Below are positions 18,740 to 26,747 of a stretch of DNA of 64,000 bases, one piece after another. The notes beneath the pieces are model-generated. The model ran no database searches, was not told the DNA's origin, and worked only from the letters and a program-made list of their open reading frames with translations. This stretch comes from JAWSVE01 sp050633885 (GTDB lineage: Bacteria > Pseudomonadota > Gammaproteobacteria > Pseudomonadales > Cellvibrionaceae): positions 248,001 through 312,000 of the forward strand of contig JBOEHK010000005.1 in the NCBI GenBank assembly GCA_050633885.1. Reading direction: 5' to 3'. Made by a program: the position numbers and the translations under genes. Position 1 is the stretch's first letter; each line of letters begins with the position of its first letter.

Positions 18740-19238
18740 CCGATCTTAGTAGCAAGTTTGGTTTTTGTTTTTGATTTTGATTTTGATTCAGTCATCAGAT
18801 ACTCGATCAATTATTTCGTTAAAAGATTTTTATTATTTTAATATCAACATCATCAATGATTTTTATGCCAAGCCACCCAATGATTTAAGGCTTTCTATAA
18901 ATCCTATCTTGTGCCAGAGATGGTTAGAGTGTTTCTTCATTCTGACATAAGAAACTATGGATACCTATTATAAAGATTTACTCAAATATTTTAGGCATAG
19001 TAATGCGAGGTCCATCGCACATAATTTATTGATGCTAGCCTTCCATACAATATCAACCTAAGGACAAATTAGCGACTCAAAAGACAATATTAGGAAAACG
19101 ATAAATTGATGACATATTTATATGCCACTTACTAAACATGATTGTAAAAATGAGAAGCTCATACTAGACAAAAAGATTTATTCTCATTAGCCTCCATCGC
19201 ACCAATGGAATAACATCTAAATTGTAAAGGATTATTAA
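18740..19238. other. AT-rich non-coding gap between divergent unknown genes
   Basis: About 500 nt separating the minus-strand block from the plus-strand trio. It contains a short TTTTGA-type hexamer tract (about 18754-18789), the possible ATG at 18795 of the upstream membrane gene, and the right copy of the direct repeat. No other gene is visible; both divergent promoters should lie here. Confidence 0.6.
19160..19195. repeat. Right copy of the 36-nt imperfect direct repeat
   Basis: Matches 16234-16269: the first 16 nt are identical and the last 15 have two mismatches. This copy is flanked by TGAGAA (19151-19156) and contains TTCTCA, giving a 6-bp stem. It ends 43 nt before the start of the candidate toxin gene, so it might be regulatory rather than a mobile-element end. 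Confidence 0.7.
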
Positions 19239-20015
19239 ATGAACAACCCAGAAAGAACTGCCCTTCAATCTAAAATCGCCAAAAATTCACACTCCCTCGA
19301 TATTATTTCTGCCGAAGACTTAATTAGCCTCTGGAAAGAAAAGACCGGCAAGACATCACTTGAAGATATCGGATCAGCTACCTCACAATTCGCCTCTCCC
19401 GTTATAGACTCTCTAACAGCGTTAAAGCTGGTCAATGATTTAGGGCTAAACGGAAAAATAGAGACCAAAATTATCAAAGGGAAAGCTTACGTCATATTTA
19501 AAGGATACGCCGGTCAGCGATCAATATTTTCAGGCACTCGATACCTAGCAAATCACCCCAAAGTTATTGATATGGCAATTGGGAGCAGAGGTGTTGGCAA
19601 TGCGGTTATTTCAGGCGCAAGACTTACTATTTATCTCACAATTCCCCTCACCATCGCTAAGTTCATTTTAGAAGACGATAAAACAATGTCGCGCTTGATA
19701 GGCACCCTTGCAACAGACATTGTAAAGGTCGGCATTTCCACAATGTTAGCTGGCTTGACTGGGCTTGCTGTTGCAGCGATAACAACGTTAGCCGCAGGAC
19801 CCTTAATAGCCGCTATCGCTGTTGGAGTAGTTTCCTCCATAGCCTTGAATGCGCTAGATGATCAGTTTCAGATAACGGAAAAGCTCATATCAGCAATGGA
19901 AGAAAGTTATGACGGTACATTTGGCGCATTCAAAAGAGGCGTTAATCGATTAGAATCAACCCTGAGATGGCAGGCTATAAATGGCGTGCCTGTCGGTAAG
20001 GGCATTTTTTATTAA
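19239..20015 (+). CDS. Candidate membrane-active toxin/effector
   Basis: A 258-aa protein, ATG preceded by AAGGA with 7-nt spacing. The first 90 residues are soluble. A conserved-looking GYAGQRSIFSGTRYLANHPK segment leads to one hydrophobic helix (about 123-143) and a long hydrophobic hairpin (about 160-205), then an amphipathic C-terminus. This soluble-plus-hairpin layout is reminiscent of colicin-like pore formers and some type VI effectors; that is inference from architecture only. A small multi-membrane-span gene follows immediately, as expected for an immunity gene. No VgrG, PAAR or Rhs gene is nearby. It may instead be an ordinary membrane protein. Confidence 0.5.
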   Translation: MNNPERTALQSKIAKNSHSLDIISAEDLISLWKEKTGKTSLEDIGSATSQFASPVIDSLTALKLVNDLGLNGKIETKIIKGKAYVIFKGYAGQRSIFSGTRYLANHPKVIDMAIGSRGVGNAVISGARLTIYLTIPLTIAKFILEDDKTMSRLIGTLATDIVKVGISTMLAGLTGLAVAAITTLAAGPLIAAIAVGVVSSIALNALDDQFQITEKLISAMEESYDGTFGAFKRGVNRLESTLRWQAINGVPVGKGIFY

Positions 20016-20018
20016 CCT

Positions 20019-20435
20019 ATGAATAAACGAGCTGCTCATTACTTTATTTCAGCGATTGATGCTATTTCTATTGCGTGCCTTTATTGGTTATTTACCCATT
20101 ACTCTTTATTGAAAGAACAGTTACGCACTGAAGAAAAGGTCGAGTATTTTAACGGTATACCGTACTTATTGCTGACACTAATCATTCCATTTATTCATTT
20201 CTTAGCAATCATTGAATCTAAATATCAATTAACCGCAAAAGCATTGTCAACCTTAAACAAACTATTAATAGTTATTTTTTTGCTTTTAATCGTTTGTTGC
20301 TTTCAATTCAACAAGATCATTTTACTCGACATAAAAAATTCTGGGTTTGTCTTTTGCCCAGAACAAAGTAGACACTTGAACATTTCAGAGATAAAAGTTT
20401 TTTTTAAGGATAACTCAACATGCACAAAGGACTAG
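20019..20435 (+). CDS. Small multi-spanning membrane protein, candidate immunity
   Basis: Begins 3 nt after the stop of the preceding gene and has no ribosome binding site of its own, so it is probably translationally coupled. The 138 aa contain three likely membrane helices (about 9-28, 47-66 and 82-108) and a short polar C-terminal tail with two Cys (CPEQS..., STCTKD). Integral-membrane immunity proteins of pore-forming toxins have this size and shape. I do not recognise the family with certainty; it has some feel of DUF1240-type proteins. Confidence 0.55.
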   Translation: MNKRAAHYFISAIDAISIACLYWLFTHYSLLKEQLRTEEKVEYFNGIPYLLLTLIIPFIHFLAIIESKYQLTAKALSTLNKLLIVIFLLLIVCCFQFNKIILLDIKNSGFVFCPEQSRHLNISEIKVFFKDNSTCTKD

Positions 20436-20851
20436 GTTTAATTTTACTGCTCCTTCTTTCGAGCTTGTGTAACGCAAGCAATGAAGACATCAGCCTAAGC
20501 TGCTCACTTTCGACAAAAAATTATCCCTCTTTTACAGACAACCTATTATTTAAGGATGTCACCTTAAACGGACAAAAACATACCACTACTGGATCATCAC
20601 TTGTTTTTTCATTATCCGGCTATGAGTTTTGGGCAATGAACCACGCCATTCAAACAACTGACGATAAAAAAACCGTTTTGAATTTTCAGGTTGCGATTAA
20701 AAATATTACAACAAAAGAATTCACTCACGCGTTAAGCAATGGTGCTTATAGTGAAGAAGTGATGTTTGCTCAAATTAGTTTGGTGCAGTATGCGGAAGAT
20801 CGGTTATGGGAAGTGGGAGAGTTAATATTTAAATGCATGAAAGAATTTTAA
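20420..20851 (+). CDS. Unrecognised exported 143-aa protein
   Basis: Overlaps the preceding gene by 16 nt and has its own AAGGA ribosome binding site. It starts with a typical Sec signal peptide (MHKGLGLILLLLLSSLCNAS), giving a mature periplasmic protein of about 123 aa. Two Cys (in SCSLS and FKCMKEF) could form a disulfide joining the ends. It may be a periplasmic partner of the candidate toxin-immunity pair; no function can be assigned. Confidence 0.6.
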   Translation: MHKGLGLILLLLLSSLCNASNEDISLSCSLSTKNYPSFTDNLLFKDVTLNGQKHTTTGSSLVFSLSGYEFWAMNHAIQTTDDKKTVLNFQVAIKNITTKEFTHALSNGAYSEEVMFAQISLVQYAEDRLWEVGELIFKCMKEF

Positions 20852-20900
20852 TTATCCTCTCATACATTTTTTCTTACAACCATAAAAAATAGCCCTAAAT

Positions 20901-21704
20901 TTACAAACCCAAAACATCTCGCATATTAAACAAGCCTTTTTCTTTTTGACTTAACCATGCGGCGGCGCGAACGGCGCCGCGAGCGAAGGCCATTCGGCTT
21001 GAGGCTTTGTGGGTTATTTCTACACGCTCACCATCGGCCATAAACATGACGGTGTGATCGCCGTGAACATCGCCGCCGCGAACTGTAGCGAAGCCGATTG
21101 TGTCTTTATCGCGTGCGCCGGTCTGCCCTTCGCGGCCGTAGACTGCCACTTTTTGTAAATCACGATCGAGTGTTTTTGCAACTGCTTCACCCATCGCTAA
21201 TGCGGTACCGGATGGCGCATCGATTTTATGACGATGATGCGCTTCGTAAATTTCTATATCGTAGTCATCGCCTAAAATTTTCGCGGCATTTTCTAGTAAG
21301 GCTAAACAAGCATTAACACCAGTGCTGTAATTTGCAGCGATGCAGAGAGACGTTTGTTTTTGATAATTTTCGACAGTTTGTTTTTCTTCTGACGTAAAAC
21401 CGGTTGTGCCGATAACAATACTTTTCTTATTCTCTGCACAAATTTTTGCATTGGCTAAAGTCGCTTTTGGAATTGAAAAATCAATCAGTACGTCTATATC
21501 GTTAATGACGGAATTGAGATCGCCAACAACAGTCACGTTGTTTTTACCGAGACCGGCTAACTCACCTGCATCTGCACCAATCAAAGAACTGTCTGGACGC
21601 TCAATCGTCGCCGCAAGTGTTACGCCATCGGCCAAACTTATCGCTTCGATTAGCATTTTACCCATTCTACCGGCGGCACCATTTACACCAATTTTAATTG
21701 TCAT
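20901..21704 (-). CDS. dapB: 4-hydroxy-tetrahydrodipicolinate reductase
   Basis: NAD(P)H-dependent reductase of lysine and diaminopimelate synthesis. The 267 aa show the Rossmann motif GVNGAAGRMGKMLIEA, the GTTGFT segment, the catalytic region EAHHRHKIDAPSGTAL (His pair and Lys), and the C-terminal GLFNMRDVLGL. It follows the dnaJ region as in Pseudomonas, but carA, its usual next neighbour, is displaced by the 12.4-20.9 kb insertion. Confidence 0.98.
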   Translation of the reverse strand: MTIKIGVNGAAGRMGKMLIEAISLADGVTLAATIERPDSSLIGADAGELAGLGKNNVTVVGDLNSVINDIDVLIDFSIPKATLANAKICAENKKSIVIGTTGFTSEEKQTVENYQKQTSLCIAANYSTGVNACLALLENAAKILGDDYDIEIYEAHHRHKIDAPSGTALAMGEAVAKTLDRDLQKVAVYGREGQTGARDKDTIGFATVRGGDVHGDHTVMFMADGERVEITHKASSRMAFARGAVRAAAWLSQKEKGLFNMRDVLGL

Positions 21705-21829
21705 AACGAACCTTTAATTTCTCTTTTAAAAAATATTAATTTTTATAGGTTATTTTGATTGTTTCAGCCAAATGTATTCTGACTTACATACACATTGAGG
21801 CATCACTTGGCTTCAAGTAATACGTGCAA

Positions 21830-22408
21830 TTATTTACCATGATGATAAGTAATGTGCGCCGTTAACACTTGTTGCATTGCATGTTGCACAGAAATGTCGA
21901 GCGGCTCGCAACGATGGCGCGGCATATATAAAAGAAAACCGCCAATCATATAGCTCATTGGCACGTAGACCGCGACCAAACTTTCTTGATCACCTAAAGT
22001 GACATCTTCATTTGTGACGAAGCCAATGACTTGTATTCCATTATCCATCGTAACGCGAACAACGCGTTGCATCTCTTGGCCATTCGCCCCCGTTAAAAAC
22101 GACAAAAAATCTTTTGCACTGGTATATAAGGTTTTAACAAAAGGAATTCGCTCAACCAATGATTCAAGCCAAGCAAATAATCGGTTTAGCAGATACGCCT
22201 GAGCTAGTAACCCGATAATAAAAATAATAAGAAGAGTAGAAGCCACCCCCATACCCGTCACATACTGACCTTCGGGCAACACTAATTCTAAAGGAATCCT
22301 TAATAGTTGCTCTGCAGTTGAGAACACCCAATATATTAGACCAAAGGTAATGAAGGCGGGAAGTGTGAACAAAAGGCCTTTTAAAAACGTATTAGCGATT
22401 GTTTTCAT
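21830..22408 (-). CDS. DUF502-family membrane protein
   Basis: The 192 aa start with a hydrophobic hairpin: TFLKGLLFTLPAFITFGLIYW and a second helix around residues 52-72. The family signature VERIPFVKTLYTSAKDFLSFL is followed by VVRVTMDNGIQVIGFVTNE and a PRHRCEPLDIS segment. Members are conserved inner-membrane proteins of unknown function. It lies between dapB and dnaJ on the same strand. Confidence 0.85.
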   Translation of the reverse strand: MKTIANTFLKGLLFTLPAFITFGLIYWVFSTAEQLLRIPLELVLPEGQYVTGMGVASTLLIIFIIGLLAQAYLLNRLFAWLESLVERIPFVKTLYTSAKDFLSFLTGANGQEMQRVVRVTMDNGIQVIGFVTNEDVTLGDQESLVAVYVPMSYMIGGFLLYMPRHRCEPLDISVQHAMQQVLTAHITYHHGK

Positions 22409-22499
22409 GGAAAGGCCCTGTAGAAAGAAAAGATAATGTTCTAGATGTTGCTACCTATAATGACAAGATAACGAGCTGAGACACATCATAACGCATATA

Positions 22500-23621
22500 T
22501 CATGCACCAAAAAAGTTTTTCATTCCTTCGAACCAGCTACTCTGTCTTGGAGAATTTTTATCGCCCTTCATGCTTTTATGAAACTCTTTCAACAAATCTT
22601 TTTGTTTTGAATTTAAATTCACTGGCGTTTCCACAGAGACACGACACATTAAATCACCTGCTGAGCCTCCTCGGATAGGGGTAACACCTTTACCACGGAG
22701 ACGAAATAATTTACCTGTTTGGGTTTCAGCAGGAATTTTTAATTTTACTCGACCGTCTAGCGTTGGTACTTCGTGTTCACCCCCTAATGCTGCATCGACA
22801 AAGCTAATCGGGATCTCACAATATAAATTTTTACCGTCTCGCTCAAAAATTTCATGCTGCTGAACTGAGACTTGTACATACAAGTCTCCCGCAGGGCCGC
22901 CATCCATTCCCGCTTCACCTTCTCCTCCCAAACGAATTCGATCACCCGTATCAACACCCGCTGGCACTTTTACAGACAGTGTTTTTGTTTCTTCGGTACG
23001 GCCTTGGCCACCACAACTTGAACATGGATCGGTAATAATGGTGCCTTTACCACGACAGCTTGGGCAAGTTTGCTGAACAGAGAAAAAACCTTGCTGCATG
23101 CGCACTTGCCCCATACCAGCACACGTTGAACACTTACTTGGTTTAGATCCTGATTTTGCACCACTGCCATCACAAGGCTTACAAGCAACAAGCGTTGGTA
23201 CTTTAATTTTTACTGACGTACCCTTTACTGCATCTTCTAAACTTAAATCTAAGGTGTAGCGTAGGTCTGATCCACGAGCTGGGCCACCTCGACCTCTGCT
23301 GCCACCGCCGCCTCCACCAAAAATATCACCGAACACATCACCAAAAACATCACTGAAATTTCCGAAACCTTCTCCGCCACCCATTCCGCCAGCTCCGCCG
23401 ACACCCGCGTGACCGTATTGATCGTAGGCGGAACGCTTTTGGGAATCAGATAATATCTCGTAAGCTTCACTCGCTTCTTTGAATTTTTCTTCTGACTCTT
23501 TGTTATCAGGGTTTCTATCCGGATGGTGTTTCATTGCGATTCGGCGATACGCTTTTTTCAGCTCTTGATCTGAAACGCCTTTATCAACACCTAAGATTTC
23601 GTAGTAATCACGCTTTGACAT
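22500..23621 (-). CDS. dnaJ: Chaperone DnaJ
   Basis: Hsp40 co-chaperone that stimulates DnaK ATPase and delivers substrates. The 373 aa contain the J domain with HPD (KHHPDRNPDNK, about 32-41), a Gly/Phe-rich linker, four zinc-binding CxxCxGxG repeats (CKPCDGSG, CSTCAGMG, CPSCRGKG, CSSCGGQG) and the C-terminal substrate-binding domain. It lies downstream of dnaK; a perfect palindrome sits between the two genes. Confidence 0.98.
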   Translation of the reverse strand: MSKRDYYEILGVDKGVSDQELKKAYRRIAMKHHPDRNPDNKESEEKFKEASEAYEILSDSQKRSAYDQYGHAGVGGAGGMGGGEGFGNFSDVFGDVFGDIFGGGGGGSRGRGGPARGSDLRYTLDLSLEDAVKGTSVKIKVPTLVACKPCDGSGAKSGSKPSKCSTCAGMGQVRMQQGFFSVQQTCPSCRGKGTIITDPCSSCGGQGRTEETKTLSVKVPAGVDTGDRIRLGGEGEAGMDGGPAGDLYVQVSVQQHEIFERDGKNLYCEIPISFVDAALGGEHEVPTLDGRVKLKIPAETQTGKLFRLRGKGVTPIRGGSAGDLMCRVSVETPVNLNSKQKDLLKEFHKSMKGDKNSPRQSSWFEGMKNFFGA

Positions 23622-23678
23622 GCAAACATTCTTCGCTAATTGACAATAATTTAATAAGAAAAGTTAAAAACCCAGACG

Positions 23679-23710
23679 CAGATAACGCGGGACATGTCCC
23701 GCGTTATCTG
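23679..23710. repeat. Perfect 32-nt palindrome between dnaK and dnaJ
   Basis: The left half CAGATAACGCGGGACA is followed directly by its exact reverse complement. On the plus strand eight T residues follow, the look of a terminator opposing the operon; on the transcribed minus strand the U-run comes only after about 9 nt. It may lower dnaJ expression relative to dnaK, block antisense transcription, or serve as an RNA-processing site. Confidence 0.8.
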
Positions 23711-23764
23711 TTTTTTTTACCCACAAAAACTTTTTTGTTTATTGGAGGCTTTTAACAATTGCTG

Positions 23765-25690
23765 TTACTTATCTTCTTTTACTTCTTCAAACTCTGCATC
23801 AACAGCACCGTCTTCTGGAGCGTCTTGCTGAGGGGCTTCACCTGCATCACCCGGCTGTCCCTGAGCTGCTGCTTGTTCCGCATACATTTTTTGAGCAAGC
23901 GAGCTAGAAGCTTCTGTTAATTTTGTGGCAGCAGCTTCGATTTTTTCTTTATCGTCACCCTTAACCACTTCTTCCCCTTCTTTTAATGCCTCTTCAATCG
24001 CTGCTTTTTCATCATCAGTTGCTTTATCGCCAGCTTCCTCTAATGTTTTGCGCGTCGCATGAATAAGTCCATCCAATGTGTTTCTTGCTGTAACAACTTC
24101 TTCAAACTGACGATCAGCTTCGGCATTGGCTTCCGCATCTTTGACCATCGATTCAATTTCGTCATCACTTAAACCGGATGATGCTTTAATCACAATGGAT
24201 TGCTCTTTGCCTGTCGCTTTATCTTTTGCGCCAACATTCAAGATACCATTAGCGTCAATATCGAATGTCACTTCAATTTGCGGCATGCCTCGTGATGCTG
24301 GAGGAATATCACTTAAATCAAAACGACCCAGTGATTTATTTTGTGCCGCTTGCTTACGCTCACCCTGAATAACATGAATGGTCACTGCCGTTTGATTATC
24401 TTCGTAAGTTGAGAATACTTGTGATTTCTTAGTAGGTATCGTTGTGTTCTTATCAATTAACGGAGTGGCTACACCACCGGCAGTTTCAATACCTAATGTT
24501 AACGGCGTAACGTCTAGCAATAAAACATCTTTCACATCACCCGCAAGTACAGCACCTTGAATCGCCGCGCCCATGGCAACCGCTTCATCTGGATTCACAT
24601 CTTTGCGTGGCTCTTTACCAAAAAACTCTGCAACTTTGGTTTGCACTAATGGCATACGTGTTTGCCCACCCACCAAAATGACATCATCAATATCGCTAAT
24701 CTGTACACCAGAATCTTCAATTGCTTGCTTAACAGGAACTAATGAGCGAGTCACTAATTCTTCAACTAGCGATTCCAATTTCGCACGAGTGAGTTTCACA
24801 ACCAAATGCTTTGGACCCGTTTGGTCAGCAGTGATGTAGGGCAAATTCACTTCTGTTTGCTGGCTTGAAGACAACTCGATTTTTGCTGCCTCTGCGCCTT
24901 CTTTTAAACGCTGCAAAGCCAACGGATCATTGTGCAAATCAATTCCGTTTGCCTTTTTAAATTCATCGGCCAAATACTCAATTAAGCGTAAATCGAAATC
25001 TTCGCCGCCAAGGAATGTATCGCCGTTCGTTGAAAGCACTTCAAACTGGTGCTCGCCATCAACATCAGCAATTTCGATAATTGAAATATCAAAAGTACCA
25101 CCACCTAAATCGTAAACAGCGACAGTATGATCACCTTTTGCTTTATCCATTCCATAAGCCAGCGCTGCTGCCGTTGGCTCATTGATGATTCGCTTCACCT
25201 CAAGACCGGCAATTTTTCCAGCATCTTTTGTCGCTTGGCGCTGTGAATCGTTAAAGTAAGCGGGAACAGTAATCACAGCCTCTGTGACGGTTTCACCAAG
25301 ATAATCTTCTGCTGTCTTTTTCATCTTCTTCAACACTTCTGCAGAAATTTGCGGCGGTGCTTTTTTGTCGCCAGCAACTTCTACCCAAGCATCGCCATTA
25401 TCTGCCGCAATAATTTTATACGGGACCATGGAAATGTCTTTTTGAACAACGTCATCTTTAAACTTACGACCAATCAAACGTTTTACCGCATAAAGCGTAT
25501 TGTGAGGATTGGTCACGGACTGACGCTTAGCGCTTTGCCCTACTAGGATTTCACCATCATCAGCAAAAGCGACGATAGATGGGGTGGTTCGATCGCCTTC
25601 AGCGTTTTCAATCACTTTAGCTTTTCCACCTTCGAGAACAGAGACGCAGGAGTTAGTTGTTCCTAAGTCGATGCCAATGATTTTACCCAT
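23765..25690 (-). CDS. dnaK: Chaperone DnaK (Hsp70)
   Basis: ATP-dependent Hsp70. The 641 aa match the family. Visible landmarks are IIGIDLGTTNSCV at the N-terminus, the phosphate-2 loop YDLGGGTFDISI, VGGQTRMPLVQ, the interdomain linker DVLLLDVTPLTLGIET, and a substrate-binding domain ending in an acidic EEVKEDK tail. It lies between grpE and dnaJ. A strong sigma-32 promoter precedes grpE and a weaker candidate lies 84 nt before dnaK. Confidence 0.99.
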   Translation of the reverse strand: MGKIIGIDLGTTNSCVSVLEGGKAKVIENAEGDRTTPSIVAFADDGEILVGQSAKRQSVTNPHNTLYAVKRLIGRKFKDDVVQKDISMVPYKIIAADNGDAWVEVAGDKKAPPQISAEVLKKMKKTAEDYLGETVTEAVITVPAYFNDSQRQATKDAGKIAGLEVKRIINEPTAAALAYGMDKAKGDHTVAVYDLGGGTFDISIIEIADVDGEHQFEVLSTNGDTFLGGEDFDLRLIEYLADEFKKANGIDLHNDPLALQRLKEGAEAAKIELSSSQQTEVNLPYITADQTGPKHLVVKLTRAKLESLVEELVTRSLVPVKQAIEDSGVQISDIDDVILVGGQTRMPLVQTKVAEFFGKEPRKDVNPDEAVAMGAAIQGAVLAGDVKDVLLLDVTPLTLGIETAGGVATPLIDKNTTIPTKKSQVFSTYEDNQTAVTIHVIQGERKQAAQNKSLGRFDLSDIPPASRGMPQIEVTFDIDANGILNVGAKDKATGKEQSIVIKASSGLSDDEIESMVKDAEANAEADRQFEEVVTARNTLDGLIHATRKTLEEAGDKATDDEKAAIEEALKEGEEVVKGDDKEKIEAAATKLTEASSSLAQKMYAEQAAAQGQPGDAGEAPQQDAPEDGAVDAEFEEVKEDK

Positions 25691-25773
25691 GTGTTGATTC
25701 TCCGAAATATATTCAATTCATTCTTTAGGAATGATGCGCTTGGCATCAGCTCCCTGTTTTTGCTTGATAGTCT

Positions 25774-25801
25774 ATATTGGCATTAATTTGCCAATTTCAA
25801 C
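25774..25801 (-). promoter_or_regulatory. Candidate second sigma-32 promoter upstream of dnaK
   Basis: On the minus strand GTTGAAA, a 13-nt spacer, then GCCAATAT resembles the heat-shock consensus CTTGAAA / CCCCATnT with one and two mismatches. It lies in the grpE-dnaK gap, 84 nt before the dnaK start. Confidence 0.4.
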
Positions 25802-25900
25802 CCTTTAAAAAATAAGTTCTTTCTACTCTCCGCCTACTATCAACAACACCAGCAGCAGTAACACGAGCCCTAACACGAGAGACTCTCTTACAATCAGCCA

Positions 25901-26461
25901 TTATCCAGCAGCTTTTGACACAACAACCATAGCGGGTCGAACAAGACGGCCGTGAAGCGTATACCCTTTTTGAAAAACATCCAGCACGGTATTAGGCTCT
26001 ACCTCGGCATTCTCAACAGCAGAGATAGCTTGATGAATTTGTGGATCAAAGGGCTCGCCAACAGGATTGACCACTTCCACACTGTGACGCTTTAGCGCAT
26101 CAACAAAAGACTTCAGCGTTAGCTCAACACCTTCAACGATAGCCTTGGTTCCCTCATCATCGCCATTAGCGGCAGCGATTGCCCTTTCCAGATTGTCGAC
26201 AACAGGTAAGAGATCGTTAACGATCTTTTCTTGACCAAATTTGTGAGCCTTTTCGATATCCTGTTCAGCACGGCGGCGAGCATTTTGAGCCTCTGCTTGC
26301 GCACGCAAGACGTCTTCTTTGGCGGTTACTAGCTCATTTTGCAGCGATTCTACTTTCTCATCAGCCACTGGCTCGCCCTCTTCAACATGGTCTGCCTCAT
26401 CGATAATGGGCTGCTCACCTTCAACGCTTTCTGACTCAGGATGTTTTTGATCTTCTGACAC
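25901..26461 (-). CDS. grpE: Nucleotide exchange factor GrpE
   Basis: Promotes ADP release from DnaK. The 186 aa show an acidic N-terminus, a long coiled-coil helix (LQNELVTAKEDVLRAQAEAQ to about residue 75), and the C-terminal beta domain ending VLDVFQKGYTLHGRLVRPAMVVVSK, the family signature. It is the first gene of the heat-shock operon, about 150 nt downstream of a sigma-32 promoter. Confidence 0.98.
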   Translation of the reverse strand: MSEDQKHPESESVEGEQPIIDEADHVEEGEPVADEKVESLQNELVTAKEDVLRAQAEAQNARRRAEQDIEKAHKFGQEKIVNDLLPVVDNLERAIAAANGDDEGTKAIVEGVELTLKSFVDALKRHSVEVVNPVGEPFDPQIHQAISAVENAEVEPNTVLDVFQKGYTLHGRLVRPAMVVVSKAAG

Positions 26462-26614
26462 GTCTCACTCCTCTCACATAACTTTTTTGCTTTGATCGCC
26501 TTGATCATCAATCCCCATCAACTCATATGACCCCTTCTTGCATGACTACTTATAGATCGAAGTAACGCGTAGAGCCTAGACAACTAGCAGATAGAGATTA
26601 ATCAGTACTCGCTT

Positions 26615-26642
26615 ATATGGGGACACTGTCAAAAGATTCAAG
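26615..26642 (-). promoter_or_regulatory. Sigma-32 heat-shock promoter for grpE-dnaK-dnaJ
   Basis: Minus strand: CTTGAAT, a 13-nt spacer, then CCCCATAT. This is a near-perfect match to the sigma-32 consensus with ideal spacing, about 155 nt upstream of the grpE start codon. Confidence 0.9.
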
Positions 26643-26706
26643 CGTTTAAAGCAACAGAGCGCTCGAAAAAATTCACAAACAAACCCTCTAGCAAGGACAA
26701 ATAAAA

Positions 26707-26726
26707 TACTGTATAAATAACCACTA
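26707..26726 (+). promoter_or_regulatory. LexA (SOS) box upstream of recN
   Basis: TACTGTATAAATAACCACTA keeps CTG-N10-CA of the LexA operator (CTG-N10-CAG), with only the final G changed to C, and resembles known enterobacterial recN boxes. It lies about 20 nt upstream of the recN start, where binding would block initiation. Confidence 0.7.
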
Positions 26727-26747
26727 AAAATAGAGGAGCATCCAGCC

